Notes: generated from the sequence alone by a model not told the origin. A stretch of DNA of 64,000 nt from an uncultured Eubacteriales bacterium (GCA_900548625.1 URLO01000003.1:1-64000), one strand, 5' to 3'; shown: positions 41,826 through 51,016, counted from the first letter of the stretch. Numbers and translations are program-made.

Positions 41826-42680
41826 TCAGAAGCGCGCCTGTATCTCCCGGATCCCGCGCGACAAGACCTCGTCGCAGCCCTCGCCGATGGCGGCCTTCAA
41901 AAGTGCGTACTCATCGAGCGTTCCCTGTCCGTGCAGCACGCGGAACGCGCCCGCATCGCTGCCCGGCGCGATCAGCGCCCCGAGCGACGCCGCCGTCCGC
42001 ACGTTTTCCATCGCGCCCTCCAGCAGCGGCTTTAAAACCGCGTCCGGGAAGCGCCCGCAGCCGATCAGATTCCCGAAGGTCACGAGTGTCGGCACCCACA
42101 CCGTCCGGCTCTCTGCGAGGCGGTGCAGCGTCTCCTGTCCAAGATATGCGCCGTGCTCGATGGAATCCACGCCCGCTGCGATGGCCGCCGCAACGGTCGC
42201 ATCGCCGTTTGCGTGCGCCATGACAGAAAAGCCCTCGCCGTGCGCAATGGCGATCATCTCCCGGACCTCCTCAGGCGTGAGCGGCACATCCGTCAGAACG
42301 CCGAGCCGGTCAAAATCCATCAGGCCCGAGATCATGATCTTGATAAAGTCCGCGCCTGAATGCCTGGCATCCTCCACCAGCGCGCGATAATCCGCCATCG
42401 TGTCAAAGCCCCGCCCGATGAAGCCGCCGTAGTGTCCGTTTTTATGGATCGGCGCACCCGGAATGCGGTAGCGGATGCCGTACTCCGGCGCGAGCCGCGC
42501 CGCGAGGCCGCAAACGCCCCAGCGGTCGCCGCCGTCACGGAGATAGGTGATTCCCCGCTGTCTGTACGCAGACAGCGTCCGGCGCACCCAGTCCTCCCGC
42601 ACGCCCTCGCGGTGGCGTGCAATGGCGTCCTTCCAGTATACGCCGTCCAGTACCATATGGATATGGCAGTCGCTGAGCAT
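41826..42680 (-). CDS. Amidohydrolase family protein
   Basis: A 284-residue metal-dependent hydrolase of the amidohydrolase superfamily. The HxH metal motif is near the N terminus (MLSDCHIHMVLDG), a conserved histidine lies in MAHANGDATVAAAI and VDSIEHGAYLGQET, and the final metal aspartate in APGSDAGAFRVLHG. These match the imidazolonepropionase/prolidase-like branch, but the substrate cannot be assigned. The start at 42680 is chosen because the motif begins there; 14 more codons are open upstream. It appears to be a single-gene unit with its own terminator. Confidence 0.8.
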   Translation of the reverse strand: MLSDCHIHMVLDGVYWKDAIARHREGVREDWVRRTLSAYRQRGITYLRDGGDRWGVCGLAARLAPEYGIRYRIPGAPIHKNGHYGGFIGRGFDTMADYRALVEDARHSGADFIKIMISGLMDFDRLGVLTDVPLTPEEVREMIAIAHGEGFSVMAHANGDATVAAAIAAGVDSIEHGAYLGQETLHRLAESRTVWVPTLVTFGNLIGCGRFPDAVLKPLLEGAMENVRTAASLGALIAPGSDAGAFRVLHGQGTLDEYALLKAAIGEGCDEVLSRGIREIQARF

Positions 42681-42757
42681 GTCCCATGCCTTCCTTCCTG
42701 CATTCTGCCACAACCATAGCACAGATCGCCCAAAGAAGCAAGCCTTGTCCGGGCGGC

Positions 42758-43312
42758 TCAGGCTTCTTCATCACCTTCCTCCGCACAAATGGCGGGCTGT
42801 GCATTCACTGCTTCCGCTTCTGCGTCAGCCTCCTCACCGCACGGGTCTCCGCTTGCGCGCAGAGCATTCTGCTCAATCATGGGCGCAGCAGGCTTTTGCT
42901 TGCAGCCCTCAGGCGCAAACGCGCTGCCAAGCTGTGGGAGCGCAGCGGCAACGATCGACAAGCCGATTGCGATCAGCACAAAACGCACCGTTTTTCCAAT
43001 GTTTCGGTTCAGTTCTTCCAGTGCATGAACGCTGGAGGCAGAGGCGTTGTGGATTGCATTTTGGACTGCAACCACAGTTTCCGTGGAGCGGTTGATGTCA
43101 TCCAGCACGTCCACGATCATGTCGGAGGCCGCGTAAATCTCCGTATAGAAGTCTCCGCCAAACGCGCAGTATTGCAGATTGTAGTTCTCCGCCGCATATT
43201 TGAACGTTTTTTCCGTCAAGTCATAAGATGTGGCCTCCGGTTGGAAGGACGCGCCGAGCACGATCACGACAAGGCCGATTACAACCATCAGAATCGATGT
43301 GATTTTTTTCAT
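42758..43312 (-). CDS. Membrane protein of unknown function
   Basis: A 184-residue protein with an N-terminal hydrophobic segment (about 5-24, ITSILMVVIGLVVIVLGASF), an extracytoplasmic region of about 80 residues, a second helix (about 104-122) and an acidic, alanine/glutamate-rich tail containing three cysteines. No family is recognised. AGGAG lies 9 bases before the chosen ATG. It follows two lipoprotein genes in the same direction, with gaps of 42 and 56 bases, suggesting a shared transcript and a role at the envelope. Confidence 0.6.
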   Translation of the reverse strand: MKKITSILMVVIGLVVIVLGASFQPEATSYDLTEKTFKYAAENYNLQYCAFGGDFYTEIYAASDMIVDVLDDINRSTETVVAVQNAIHNASASSVHALEELNRNIGKTVRFVLIAIGLSIVAAALPQLGSAFAPEGCKQKPAAPMIEQNALRASGDPCGEEADAEAEAVNAQPAICAEEGDEEA

Positions 43313-43368
43313 AATATGCATCTCCTATTTTAAAATATAATAGATTCCGGCCGTGCGTATACACAGCC

Positions 43369-44997
43369 TCATCCTACAGGGCACGGCTCCGTAGGCGTCT
43401 CATCCACAGGCGTTTCAGGCACAGGCATCTCAGGCACATCAGTGTTCGTTGCCGATGACTCGCTCGACGCCGTCTCCAGCACATCCTTTGCCAGCGTCAC
43501 GCAGTCCTTTCCGTTATAGAACATCCAGTTCACGACAACCTCCTCGTCCGCATTGAGCGAGACATATTTCGAGTACACGAAGCCGTTGGAGTCGATATAA
43601 CCGCCCTTCATTCCGTCGTTCGGAGTCTGTACAAGGATGTCCGTACCGATTTTGACCGGATCTTTTCCAACCGTAGCGCACTTGAACGTGCCATAATTGG
43701 TGTAGGTGTCCTCAATCTCATCAACGTCCTCAAAGTAATAGACTGTCCTCCCATCCTCGCTGACGTAGAAATACGAGAGATAGAAGCCGAACATGCCCCA
43801 GATATAGGTCTCGGAGGCAATTTTTTCTGATTTCTCCGACTTAAGTGTATAGCGATACAGTGCGCCGATGTTGCGCTCGGTGTCAACGCCCTTAACATAG
43901 TAGAGATATTTTCCATCCTTTGAGAGTCTCAGAGCCGCGACGTCGCCAGCGACCTTCTTCTCGTCCTTTAGCTCCGTGCCGTTCAGCTTTGCCACACGCA
44001 GGTTGTCATCCTCGTCAATATAGCCGATGAAACCGCTCTGGATGTCAATCTCCTTTACATTGGACAGGAGCTTTTCGCGCTCTCCCTCGGCAGTGACGTA
44101 ATAGACATTGTCACCGTTATCCGCATCGACCGTGATGTAAAGGCCATCAATCGCTTTTCCATTGTCATAAGTCAGATTGCCGCTTGCCGTGTAGAGGGTG
44201 CTGCTGCCAAGGTCATCACTCAGCCTCACCTTGACAAGCTCCTTGCCTTTGTTCTGAAAATAGAATTCATCCGAGTGGATGTCCGCAACCGCAAACGCGT
44301 TCTGGGATTTGTTAAAGCGGATTGTCGCGCTGCTGGAGGAGGTGTCCAATGTCGTCAGCTTCGTCTTCTCTCCATCGTGATACAAATAAGAGACCGACTC
44401 GTTTTTGTCCTTGTTGATTTCGATCCAGAGCGCTGTTTTTCCGTCGTTGGAAATACTCTCAACCTGAACAGTCGGCGACTTCCAGTTTGCGATTTTTTCC
44501 GCCTCCTCCTCATTTTCAGGAAGAATGCAGATATTCCCGTCACCATCGGCATACATCAGACTCAGCGTATCATCCGCGACCGCCATGGCAAGATCCTCGC
44601 CCAGCTTAAGCGGCTCGACGCCGCCAAATTTGAGCCGATACTGATAATTCTTAGTATCCGTAAAAATAATGCCGCTGTCTTTGACGACATTGACCTTATT
44701 CACGTTTTCTGCCAATGTTGTTCTGTCTTCCGTGTCACTGACAGTCGTCCGGAACAGTGCACCGTCATCCGTCAATGCAATGACTGTGCTCCGGTCGGTC
44801 AACAGGTAACAGCGCACGATCTCTCCCTTGATCTTGACAGCCTCCCCATTCATCCGTGATATCCATGCGTCGCCGTCTGCGCCGGCCTTTCCCAAAATGA
44901 CCGCAGGTTCCGCCCCCGTTTTCGTGCTACCAGCCGCGCAGGCGCACAGGCTCAGGCACATCGCTGCCAAAAGCAGCATAGCAAGTGATTTCTTCAT
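43369..44997 (-). CDS. Large lipoprotein, beta-propeller-like, unknown function
   Basis: A 542-residue predicted lipoprotein with signal peptide and lipobox LCAC (about residues 17-20). The mature protein has recurring short beta-rich units such as LSKDGKYLYYVKGV, VSEDGRTVYYFEDV and SISNDGKTALWIEI, resembling WD40/TolB-like propeller blades. It ends in a proline/glutamate/threonine-rich tail (about 515-542), possibly a flexible spacer. GGAGG precedes the ATG. No known substrate. The neighbouring lipoprotein gene ends 42 bases upstream. Confidence 0.7.
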   Translation of the reverse strand: MKKSLAMLLLAAMCLSLCACAAGSTKTGAEPAVILGKAGADGDAWISRMNGEAVKIKGEIVRCYLLTDRSTVIALTDDGALFRTTVSDTEDRTTLAENVNKVNVVKDSGIIFTDTKNYQYRLKFGGVEPLKLGEDLAMAVADDTLSLMYADGDGNICILPENEEEAEKIANWKSPTVQVESISNDGKTALWIEINKDKNESVSYLYHDGEKTKLTTLDTSSSSATIRFNKSQNAFAVADIHSDEFYFQNKGKELVKVRLSDDLGSSTLYTASGNLTYDNGKAIDGLYITVDADNGDNVYYVTAEGEREKLLSNVKEIDIQSGFIGYIDEDDNLRVAKLNGTELKDEKKVAGDVAALRLSKDGKYLYYVKGVDTERNIGALYRYTLKSEKSEKIASETYIWGMFGFYLSYFYVSEDGRTVYYFEDVDEIEDTYTNYGTFKCATVGKDPVKIGTDILVQTPNDGMKGGYIDSNGFVYSKYVSLNADEEVVVNWMFYNGKDCVTLAKDVLETASSESSATNTDVPEMPVPETPVDETPTEPCPVG

Positions 44998-45039
44998 CTC
45001 GTTCCTCCTTCTTAATTGCATATTTATATTGTCTTTTGC

Positions 45040-45927
45040 TTATCCGAACAGCTCCGCGTGCTTTTCGTCGAGCTTTTTATCCAGTTCTACGATCTCATTA
45101 CTTTTCGCAGATACTTCGCTTAAAATCGCCATTGCTTCCTCTGACACGCCTACTTTTGACGCGTCTACTGTTCCGCTAGCAATCAGGCCCAAAAGTGCCG
45201 TCACATCATTGCCGAGATAATAATCCGAATAAGCATCGTGAAGCGTCTCATATTTATCATGTAACTCTTGTACGGCATCCATGAGCGTCTTCACTCCATA
45301 TGCATTCATGTCAATAGAACCATCTACCGCAGCAATTCCAGCATCTAGTTCATCAATGGCTTTCTGTATCAGCTTCACCGACTCTGTGGTGGCGGAATAG
45401 GAATCGGCTTCATATTGAAGAGCTGTCAGCACTTTGGAGTATAATAGGATAACAATCAACTCAGCATCCGCGTATTTCGCATATTCTCCGATTTCCGCGA
45501 CCATATCCGCATAGAGCAGCGCCGGACATTCCTCATCCGTGACGCCCATCTCGCGCAATTCTGACGCCCTCGCGGCATATTTTTCGATTAGTTCGGTATC
45601 GACCTCAAACAGGGAGCCACCCTCTTTCGCTTTATACGGTGTGTTCTTTGCGAATTTTTCAAACTCAGAGATCGCACGCGCCCGCTTGGCCTCAGCCAGA
45701 TCCTTCTGTGCCTGCTCCAGCAGGGCATAGTTTTCTACCTGCGTCTTCTCCTTGTCGCTGAGCGCATCATACGCACCCTGCGCCCGTTCCACCTCATCCG
45801 TACTGCTGGCTGTTACCTCGCCGATTTTTAAAATCAGCTCGTCTGTCTCCTTGGCAGCCTTGCTCTTGCAGCCGCAGAGCGACAGCAGCATGAGCGCCGC
45901 CAAAACCACCGCAATCCATTTTTTCAT
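45040..45927 (-). CDS. Lipoprotein, coiled-coil rich, unknown function
   Basis: A 295-residue predicted lipoprotein (lipobox LCGC near residues 18-21). The next segment, AQGAYDALSDKEKTQVENYA, is a helical repeat of the FIVAR-like type often found in clostridial surface proteins. The rest is strongly helical with frequent Lys/Glu pairs, suggesting coiled coils. No catalytic motif. It is first in the group of three genes transcribed from promoter 45990-46018. Base composition here is somewhat more AT-rich than in the flanking housekeeping genes, which may hint at transfer. Confidence 0.65.
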   Translation of the reverse strand: MKKWIAVVLAALMLLSLCGCKSKAAKETDELILKIGEVTASSTDEVERAQGAYDALSDKEKTQVENYALLEQAQKDLAEAKRARAISEFEKFAKNTPYKAKEGGSLFEVDTELIEKYAARASELREMGVTDEECPALLYADMVAEIGEYAKYADAELIVILLYSKVLTALQYEADSYSATTESVKLIQKAIDELDAGIAAVDGSIDMNAYGVKTLMDAVQELHDKYETLHDAYSDYYLGNDVTALLGLIASGTVDASKVGVSEEAMAILSEVSAKSNEIVELDKKLDEKHAELFG

Positions 45928-45989
45928 TTCTTTCTTCTCCTTTCGTATACACTTTTCACGAGAATTCACGCGATCGGTGTCATATTTTT

Positions 45990-46018
45990 ATTTTACATGC
46001 TCGTTTCACCAAAAACAA
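45990..46018 (-). promoter_or_regulatory. Putative promoter of the lipoprotein group
   Basis: TTGTTT and TAAAAT on the minus strand are separated by 17 bases, about 63 bases before the lipoprotein start at 45927. Confidence 0.5.
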
Positions 46019-46096
46019 TTAACTGGCTGCATAGGGTTTTAAGAATATTTTCCCGTCAGGAGACATCCGCCTGCATAAACGCGCACCTTCAGGCCT

Positions 46097-46129
46097 AAAA
46101 AACGCCTCTCTGCACATGGCAGAGAGGCG
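46097..46129 (-). terminator. Terminator of the scp-dac-rluB operon
   Basis: An 11-bp perfect stem (CGCCTCTCTGC and complement) with a 5-base loop is followed by TTTTTT on the minus strand, just after the zinc-ribbon/beta-helix gene. Confidence 0.92.
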
Positions 46130-46138
46130 AGCTGTTTT

Positions 46139-47530
46139 CTATTCAAAACTTGCTCCGGAAAGACTGATCGGGTGCTCATCCGGGTTTGAGATATCGGTCT
46201 GATTTCCGCGGAAGATGCTGCCTCTGAACGTGATGACTCTCGTGCCATAGAGGCGTTCAAACACGACCGCCGTTTCGTTTTCATAGAAGCGGTTATCCGG
46301 AAGCTCCTCGGATGCACCGCTGGAATACTCGGTATTGATGCGCAGGCCGACCTTATTGTTCTGGAACACGCTGCCGAACACCAAGGGCCATGCGCCATTC
46401 TCGATCGAGGCAGCAACATCCCAGCCGGAAAAGTCACATTCGTACAGGAGTACGCACCTCGTCGCAATCAGTCCGATCCCGCCGCTGCCCAGAAAGCGGA
46501 TGCCGGTAAACTCCGGCGAAACCGGGTTTTGGGTGCGCACCGAGACCGTCCCGGTGAATGTGGTCCGGTTCTCACCGTTGGAACAGCCGAAGAACGAGCA
46601 GGCATGCCCCTCAAGCGTCAGCTCCCCCTCATAGGTCACCGGCGGCAGGTAAATGTTCACTGCCGTCTGTGTATCGACTTCATCACTGATCTGTCTCAGC
46701 AGCGCCTTCAGCTCATCCATCGTATCCAGCGGCGTATCTTCAAAATGGTACTCGATCAGCGCGCGCCGGGTGATCACGATCATCTGGCGTAGGTTGACCG
46801 TGTCGCCATTTTTCATATTCAGCGACCACAGCACCTCGTTTGCTCCGCAATCGGAGCAGTATAGCACGTCCGTCATCCGCGCTGCCGCCGGGAAGCTTTT
46901 GTTATAGCGCACCTCTGTGCAGTTCATTGCCATTGCCCCCTCCTCCGGGATGGCCTGCACCGTACACCGCTGTACCTTCTGCATGAACGCTTCGTTGACG
47001 TTTTCGTCTGTGTCCTCGCGGTATACATATAGCTGCGACGGGAAGGCAGCCCCAGAGCCGTCCTGGATGGTGGCCTCAGCCCTCGGATCCGGCGTTTTCT
47101 GAACGCTTGCGCCTTCGCCGAATCCCAGCAGCAAATGCCACGTACCGTCCTCGTCATAGTACGTGACCTCCGCACCGCCCTCGTCGTAGAGCTTCGGCGT
47201 GTGCTCCTCCTGCACCGGTTCCGCTTCCGGAGGCGAAGGTATCTCGGAAGTAGTATTTTCCACGCTTTCTTCCGCCGGATTTTTCACAGCGTCAGCGGCG
47301 CTTGTGTCCGGCAAGGGAGCCGTCCGCCGCAGCCCGTAGTATAGCCCCACGCTTGCTCCGCCAAGCAGCACCATGACCGACAGCAGCGCCGCGCACCGGC
47401 GAATGGCGGCACGTTTTCTCGGTTTCGGAATCGGCACAACGCGCTTTGTGATCAGCGGTTTTGCACAGTACGGGCAGAAGGACGCACCTTCTGCCAGCTT
47501 CGCGCCGCAGTATGTACATTTCTGTTCCAT
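46139..47530 (-). CDS. Zinc-ribbon, membrane-anchored protein with beta-helix-like ectodomain
   Basis: A 463-residue protein with three parts. An N-terminal zinc ribbon (CTYCGAKLAEGASFCPYCAK) lies in the cytoplasm. One transmembrane helix (about 49-68) is followed by a proline/glutamate linker (about 70-110). The long ectodomain ends, from about residue 290, with repeats such as FTGIRFLGSGGIGLIATRC, CDFSGWDVAASIENG and FRGSIFRGNQTDISN, which look like right-handed parallel beta-helix turns (pectate-lyase/NosD-like). Such folds often bind or cut polysaccharide, but no catalytic residues can be assigned. It begins 12 bases after rluB and ends the operon. Confidence 0.7.
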   Translation of the reverse strand: MEQKCTYCGAKLAEGASFCPYCAKPLITKRVVPIPKPRKRAAIRRCAALLSVMVLLGGASVGLYYGLRRTAPLPDTSAADAVKNPAEESVENTTSEIPSPPEAEPVQEEHTPKLYDEGGAEVTYYDEDGTWHLLLGFGEGASVQKTPDPRAEATIQDGSGAAFPSQLYVYREDTDENVNEAFMQKVQRCTVQAIPEEGAMAMNCTEVRYNKSFPAAARMTDVLYCSDCGANEVLWSLNMKNGDTVNLRQMIVITRRALIEYHFEDTPLDTMDELKALLRQISDEVDTQTAVNIYLPPVTYEGELTLEGHACSFFGCSNGENRTTFTGTVSVRTQNPVSPEFTGIRFLGSGGIGLIATRCVLLYECDFSGWDVAASIENGAWPLVFGSVFQNNKVGLRINTEYSSGASEELPDNRFYENETAVVFERLYGTRVITFRGSIFRGNQTDISNPDEHPISLSGASFE

Positions 47531-47542
47531 ATTCTCACCTGC

Positions 47543-48253
47543 TTACAGCTCGTTTTGAAGCGCATCCAGCTCCGCCTCGGTCAGCGCGCGCCACGCGCCG
47601 ACCGGAAGCTCCCCCAGTGCAAGCGCGCCCTCACGAATGCGCCGCAGGCGCGTCACGCGCACGTCCGCCGCCTCGCAGAGCCGCCGGATCTGCCGGTTTC
47701 GGCCCTCATGGATGACAAATTCCAAAAGCGCCGTCTGGTCCTGCTCGCGCAGGACGCGCACCTTCGCAGGCGCCGTCATGCGGCCGTCAATGTCGATCGG
47801 CTCCTTCAGCGCCGCAAGGCACTCGGCGCGCCAGCCGCTCACCCACACAAGATACGTCTTTTCGATCTCACGGCTCGGGTGCATCAGTCGGTTTGCAAAT
47901 TCCCCGTCATTCGTCATGATAAGAAGCCCCTCGGAATTGAGGTCGAGCCGCCCGACCGGGTACACCCGTCCGCCGCAGTCCGCCACCAGCTCCGAGACGT
48001 TCTTTCTGCCCTTTTCATCTGACAGTGTTGTGACATAGCCGCGCGGCTTGTTGAGCATCAGATACAGCCGCTCCGGCTCTTTTTTGAGCCGGACGCCGTC
48101 CACCTCGATGACATCCTCTCCGTCAACGGCCGTGTCGCCGAGGGCGGCCGTATTGCCGTTGACGCGCACGCGCCGCTCCGCAATGAGCGCCTCCGCCTTC
48201 CGGCGGGACGCAATGCCGTAGCGCGAGAGTATTTTTTGCAGCCGTTCTTCCAT
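47543..48253 (-). CDS. rluB: Ribosomal large subunit pseudouridine synthase, RluB type
   Basis: A 236-residue RsuA/RluB-family enzyme that isomerises a uridine in 23S rRNA. It has an N-terminal S4 RNA-binding domain (RLQKILSRYGIASRRKAEAL), and the catalytic aspartate motif VYPVGRLDLNSEGLLIMTND. The C-terminal part includes the family segment HEGRNRQIRRLCEA. Its place after ytfJ and a DacF/DacB-like gene matches the B. subtilis scpA-scpB-dacB-rluB neighbourhood, supporting RluB rather than RsuA. Confidence 0.92.
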   Translation of the reverse strand: MEERLQKILSRYGIASRRKAEALIAERRVRVNGNTAALGDTAVDGEDVIEVDGVRLKKEPERLYLMLNKPRGYVTTLSDEKGRKNVSELVADCGGRVYPVGRLDLNSEGLLIMTNDGEFANRLMHPSREIEKTYLVWVSGWRAECLAALKEPIDIDGRMTAPAKVRVLREQDQTALLEFVIHEGRNRQIRRLCEAADVRVTRLRRIREGALALGELPVGAWRALTEAELDALQNEL

Positions 48254-48256
48254 CCC

Positions 48257-49348
48257 TTATCCTCCCAAAAGCCGCCGGAGCAGCCCTGTCTCCGGCGTCC
48301 GTGCCACCGGATGTCTGTAATATACCGTGACGCGCCGCACCGGCACGCCGTTTACAAGCAGCTCCGCATAACCGGCAGGGCCGTGCAGCACCGGTGCGAA
48401 CACAAACCTCGCCGCATGGAGCCGAACCTCCGCCGTTTCCTCCGGCGCAAGCGGCCAGCGAAGCGCCTCACCGGCATAAAGTCCCACAGCGTCCTTCACA
48501 CCGCCGATCACCGAAACGGTTCCGGCGGCCTCGCCCGCACGCAGAAAGCCGCGCCACTCAAAGGCTGAAAAGCCGTAGTCCAGCAGCGCGATATGATCGT
48601 CCCAGTCGTTCGGGTCGCAGATCGTGACTGCGATAAGCGTCCTTCCGCCGCGGCTTGCGCTGCTGACGAGCACGCGGCCTGCCGCGCGCGTATAGCCCGT
48701 CTTGACGCCGTTTGCGCCCGGGTAGCGCCAAAGGAGTCTGTTGTGATTTTCGAGCACACGCGAGCCGAGCGTGATGCATTTTGTTCCGACCGCCTCGCGA
48801 AATGCCGCATTGCGGAGCGCTGCGCGCGTCAAAAGCGCAAGGTCGCGGGCGGTTGAAAAGTGCCCGTCCTCATCAAGGCCGCTCGGATTGCAAAAATGCG
48901 AGTTTTCCATGTCGAGCTGCGCTGCCCGCGCGTTCATCCGCTCGGCAAAAGACGCCGCCGAGCCGTCACAGAGGATAGCAAGCGCCGCTGCCGCGTCATT
49001 TCCGGACCGGAGCAGCAGGCCATAGAGCAGCTCGCGCACCGTGATTTGCTCGCCAGCCGTAAGATACATCGACGAGCCCTCCAGCCCCACGGCCTCCTTC
49101 GGAACGCGGACTGTCTTTTCAAGCGCCATCTGCTCGCAGACGAGCAGCCCCGTCAGGATCTTCGTCGTGCTGGCGATACGGCTGCGTGCGTCTGCATTCT
49201 GCGCAAGCAGCACCCGTCCGGAGTCCGCGTCCATCAGAATCGCGCTTTTCGCGCTGAGCGAGGGCGGCGTCTGCGCCGCATGGCACGGCGTCAGGAAAAG
49301 GACGGCGGCGAGCAAAGCCGCCGCCGTCCGAAGGATCGTTTGTTTCAA
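48257..49348 (-). CDS. D-alanyl-D-alanine carboxypeptidase (DacF/DacB-type PBP)
   Basis: A 363-residue low-molecular-weight penicillin-binding protein that trims the terminal D-alanine from peptidoglycan stems. It has a signal peptide (about 1-24), the SxxK active site in RIASTTKILTGLL, the SGN motif in LRSGNDAAAALA and the KTG motif in GVKTGYTRAAG. The start appears to be a TTG at 49348, because no ATG in frame lies near the signal peptide. Placed between ytfJ and rluB, it fits DacB or DacF, which act in spore cortex synthesis; which one cannot be decided. Confidence 0.9.
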   Translation of the reverse strand: MKQTILRTAAALLAAVLFLTPCHAAQTPPSLSAKSAILMDADSGRVLLAQNADARSRIASTTKILTGLLVCEQMALEKTVRVPKEAVGLEGSSMYLTAGEQITVRELLYGLLLRSGNDAAAALAILCDGSAASFAERMNARAAQLDMENSHFCNPSGLDEDGHFSTARDLALLTRAALRNAAFREAVGTKCITLGSRVLENHNRLLWRYPGANGVKTGYTRAAGRVLVSSASRGGRTLIAVTICDPNDWDDHIALLDYGFSAFEWRGFLRAGEAAGTVSVIGGVKDAVGLYAGEALRWPLAPEETAEVRLHAARFVFAPVLHGPAGYAELLVNGVPVRRVTVYYRHPVARTPETGLLRRLLGG

Positions 49349-49388
49349 GCTTCATCACCCGGGATAGCTTTCCCGCGTGAGAAAAAAA

Positions 49389-49790
49389 TCATGCGTCCGT
49401 GCTGTTCTTGTCCTGCGGCTTCCGGAGCAGCGCCTCCACACGGTCAAGAATATCGGGCACCATTTCCACGATCCGATCGACCGAGGTGGATGCGGGCTCC
49501 GCGATCGGAAGCATCCGCACCGACTCGCCGCGGATGACCACGAACGCCATCGGCGTGATGGTCACGCCTGCGCCCGCGCCGCCGCCGAAGGCGTTGTCAC
49601 GGTTGGCCGGGTAGTTCTTCGTCACAAAATCCGAGCCGCCGCCGCCATAGCCGACGGAGACCTTGGTGATCGGGATCAGCGTCACGCCGTCGGGCGTGGT
49701 GATGGGATCGCCGATCACGGTATTGACGTCGATCATGTCCTTGATCTTCGCCATCGAGCTTGTCATCATTTCATTCAGGGGATGATTCAT
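49389..49790 (-). CDS. ytfJ: Sporulation protein YtfJ (GerW family)
   Basis: A 133-residue protein of the GerW/YtfJ family. The conserved core is seen: VIGDPITTPDGVTLIPITKV, the glycine-rich GYGGGGSDF, GGGAGAGVTITPMAFVVI, ending with MVPDILDRVEAL. In Bacillus it is made in the forespore and is needed for normal germination. The ATG at 49790 is preferred; a GTG three codons earlier is possible. It overlaps the end of the DUF2953 gene by 20 bases, an arrangement conserved in Clostridia. Confidence 0.92.
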   Translation of the reverse strand: MNHPLNEMMTSSMAKIKDMIDVNTVIGDPITTPDGVTLIPITKVSVGYGGGGSDFVTKNYPANRDNAFGGGAGAGVTITPMAFVVIRGESVRMLPIAEPASTSVDRIVEMVPDILDRVEALLRKPQDKNSTDA

Positions 49791-50391
49791 GTCCTGCACC
49801 GCCTTTTTTCATTCCGTTAGTCATCTTCAAATAACGCACACCGGCGTAGACCAGCAGCGCAAGCGCGCGTCCCACAGTGATCGTTGTCAGCAGGTGTGCA
49901 TCCACGCGCATATTTTCTTTTTCATTATAATCCAGCTCCGCGCCGATGTCACGCTTTTTTATCACAAAAATGCGCTCCAGATGCGGCATGACCACTCCGA
50001 TGAGCGCCCACGCCCGTCCGTATCGGATCGCCGTTTTGGCTGCGTCATCGCCAGCGCCGAAGCGGACATGCAGCGTCAGCTCGTTCAGACGGATCTTCCG
50101 TCGGAGATCTCCGAGGACGTCCGACAAAAAGCGCAGCAGCTCCCACGTCTCAGACGCGCTGCCTGCAGGAAGCGTCAAAAGTGTTTTCTTCGCCGGCGCA
50201 TCCGGCTTTTCTTCTGCTGAGGCTGTTCCCTTGCGCTTTTTTCGGCGTGGGATACGGCCGAGCCAGAACGGCCCGATCTTTGCGCGGAGCGAACATGTAC
50301 CGTCCTGATACTGTGCATCCAGCCCTATCGGGATGCAGCCGATCAGAAACAGCACCGCAAAAACGAGCAGCACGATCATCCACCATGTCAT
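49771..50391 (-). CDS. DUF2953 domain-containing protein
   Basis: A 206-residue protein with one N-terminal transmembrane helix (about 3-22). The C-terminal DUF2953 region contains LHVRFGAGDDAAKTAIRYGR, the family signature, and a short hydrophobic stretch near the end. Its function is unknown, but genes of this family are typically found beside ytfJ in spore formers, as here. Its ATG overlaps the scpB stop (ATGA) with GGAGG upstream. Confidence 0.88.
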   Translation of the reverse strand: MTWWMIVLLVFAVLFLIGCIPIGLDAQYQDGTCSLRAKIGPFWLGRIPRRKKRKGTASAEEKPDAPAKKTLLTLPAGSASETWELLRFLSDVLGDLRRKIRLNELTLHVRFGAGDDAAKTAIRYGRAWALIGVVMPHLERIFVIKKRDIGAELDYNEKENMRVDAHLLTTITVGRALALLVYAGVRYLKMTNGMKKGGAGHESSPE

Positions 50392-51005
50392 GGCTGTGCA
50401 TCCTCCCCTGCCGGCGCTGTGCCTGCATCCTGCTGCGTATCTGCATTTTGCGCCTGCTCCGCCTCGATCTGAAGCTGCTTGCGCGAAAGGAGCTGCGTCT
50501 TGTCGATCTCCGGCAGCTCATCCAGAGACTGAAGCCCAAACACCCGCAGGAAATCCGGCGTCGTCCGGTACAGGATCGGCCGCCCGGGCACGTTCAGCCG
50601 CCCGTCCTCGCGAATGAGCTTCTTGGTCAAAAGCGCGCTGACGGAATAGGCGCTGTCCACGCCGCGGATCTGCTCGACATACGCCTTGGTCGCAGGCTGA
50701 TAGTACGCGATGACCGTCAGTGTCTCCAGCTGCGACTGTGAGAGCTTCGGCGGCTTGCGCGTCTCCAGTGTTTTTGTGACATACTGCGCCTGCTCCGACG
50801 CAGAGCACATCTGATAGGCGTCCTCCAAAAGAACGATGCGGATGCCGCTGCGCTGAAACGCAAGCGTATCCATCAGATATTTTGCCTCTCTGCGGATCTC
50901 GTCCGCGTCCACCTCCAGCGATTCCGCCAGACGCTGCGTGCTGACCGGCTCTCCGGCTGCAAACAGGATGGCCATTATGGCGCGCTGTAAATCATTTTGT
51001 TCCAT
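50388..51005 (-). CDS. scpB: Segregation and condensation protein B
   Basis: ScpB dimers bind the kleisin ScpA and the SMC ATPase to form the bacterial condensin that organises and separates the chromosome. The 205-residue protein has paired winged helices (ILFAAGEPVSTQRLAESLEV; QSQLETLTVIAYYQPATKAY; IRGVDSAYSVSALL). The ATG at 51005 has GAGG 5 bases upstream; an ATG five codons earlier overlaps the scpA stop but lacks a usable ribosome-binding site. It ends in an alanine/glutamine-rich tail. Confidence 0.95.
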   Translation of the reverse strand: MEQNDLQRAIMAILFAAGEPVSTQRLAESLEVDADEIRREAKYLMDTLAFQRSGIRIVLLEDAYQMCSASEQAQYVTKTLETRKPPKLSQSQLETLTVIAYYQPATKAYVEQIRGVDSAYSVSALLTKKLIREDGRLNVPGRPILYRTTPDFLRVFGLQSLDELPEIDKTQLLSRKQLQIEAEQAQNADTQQDAGTAPAGEDAQP

Positions 51006-51016
51006 GTGTGCCTCTT

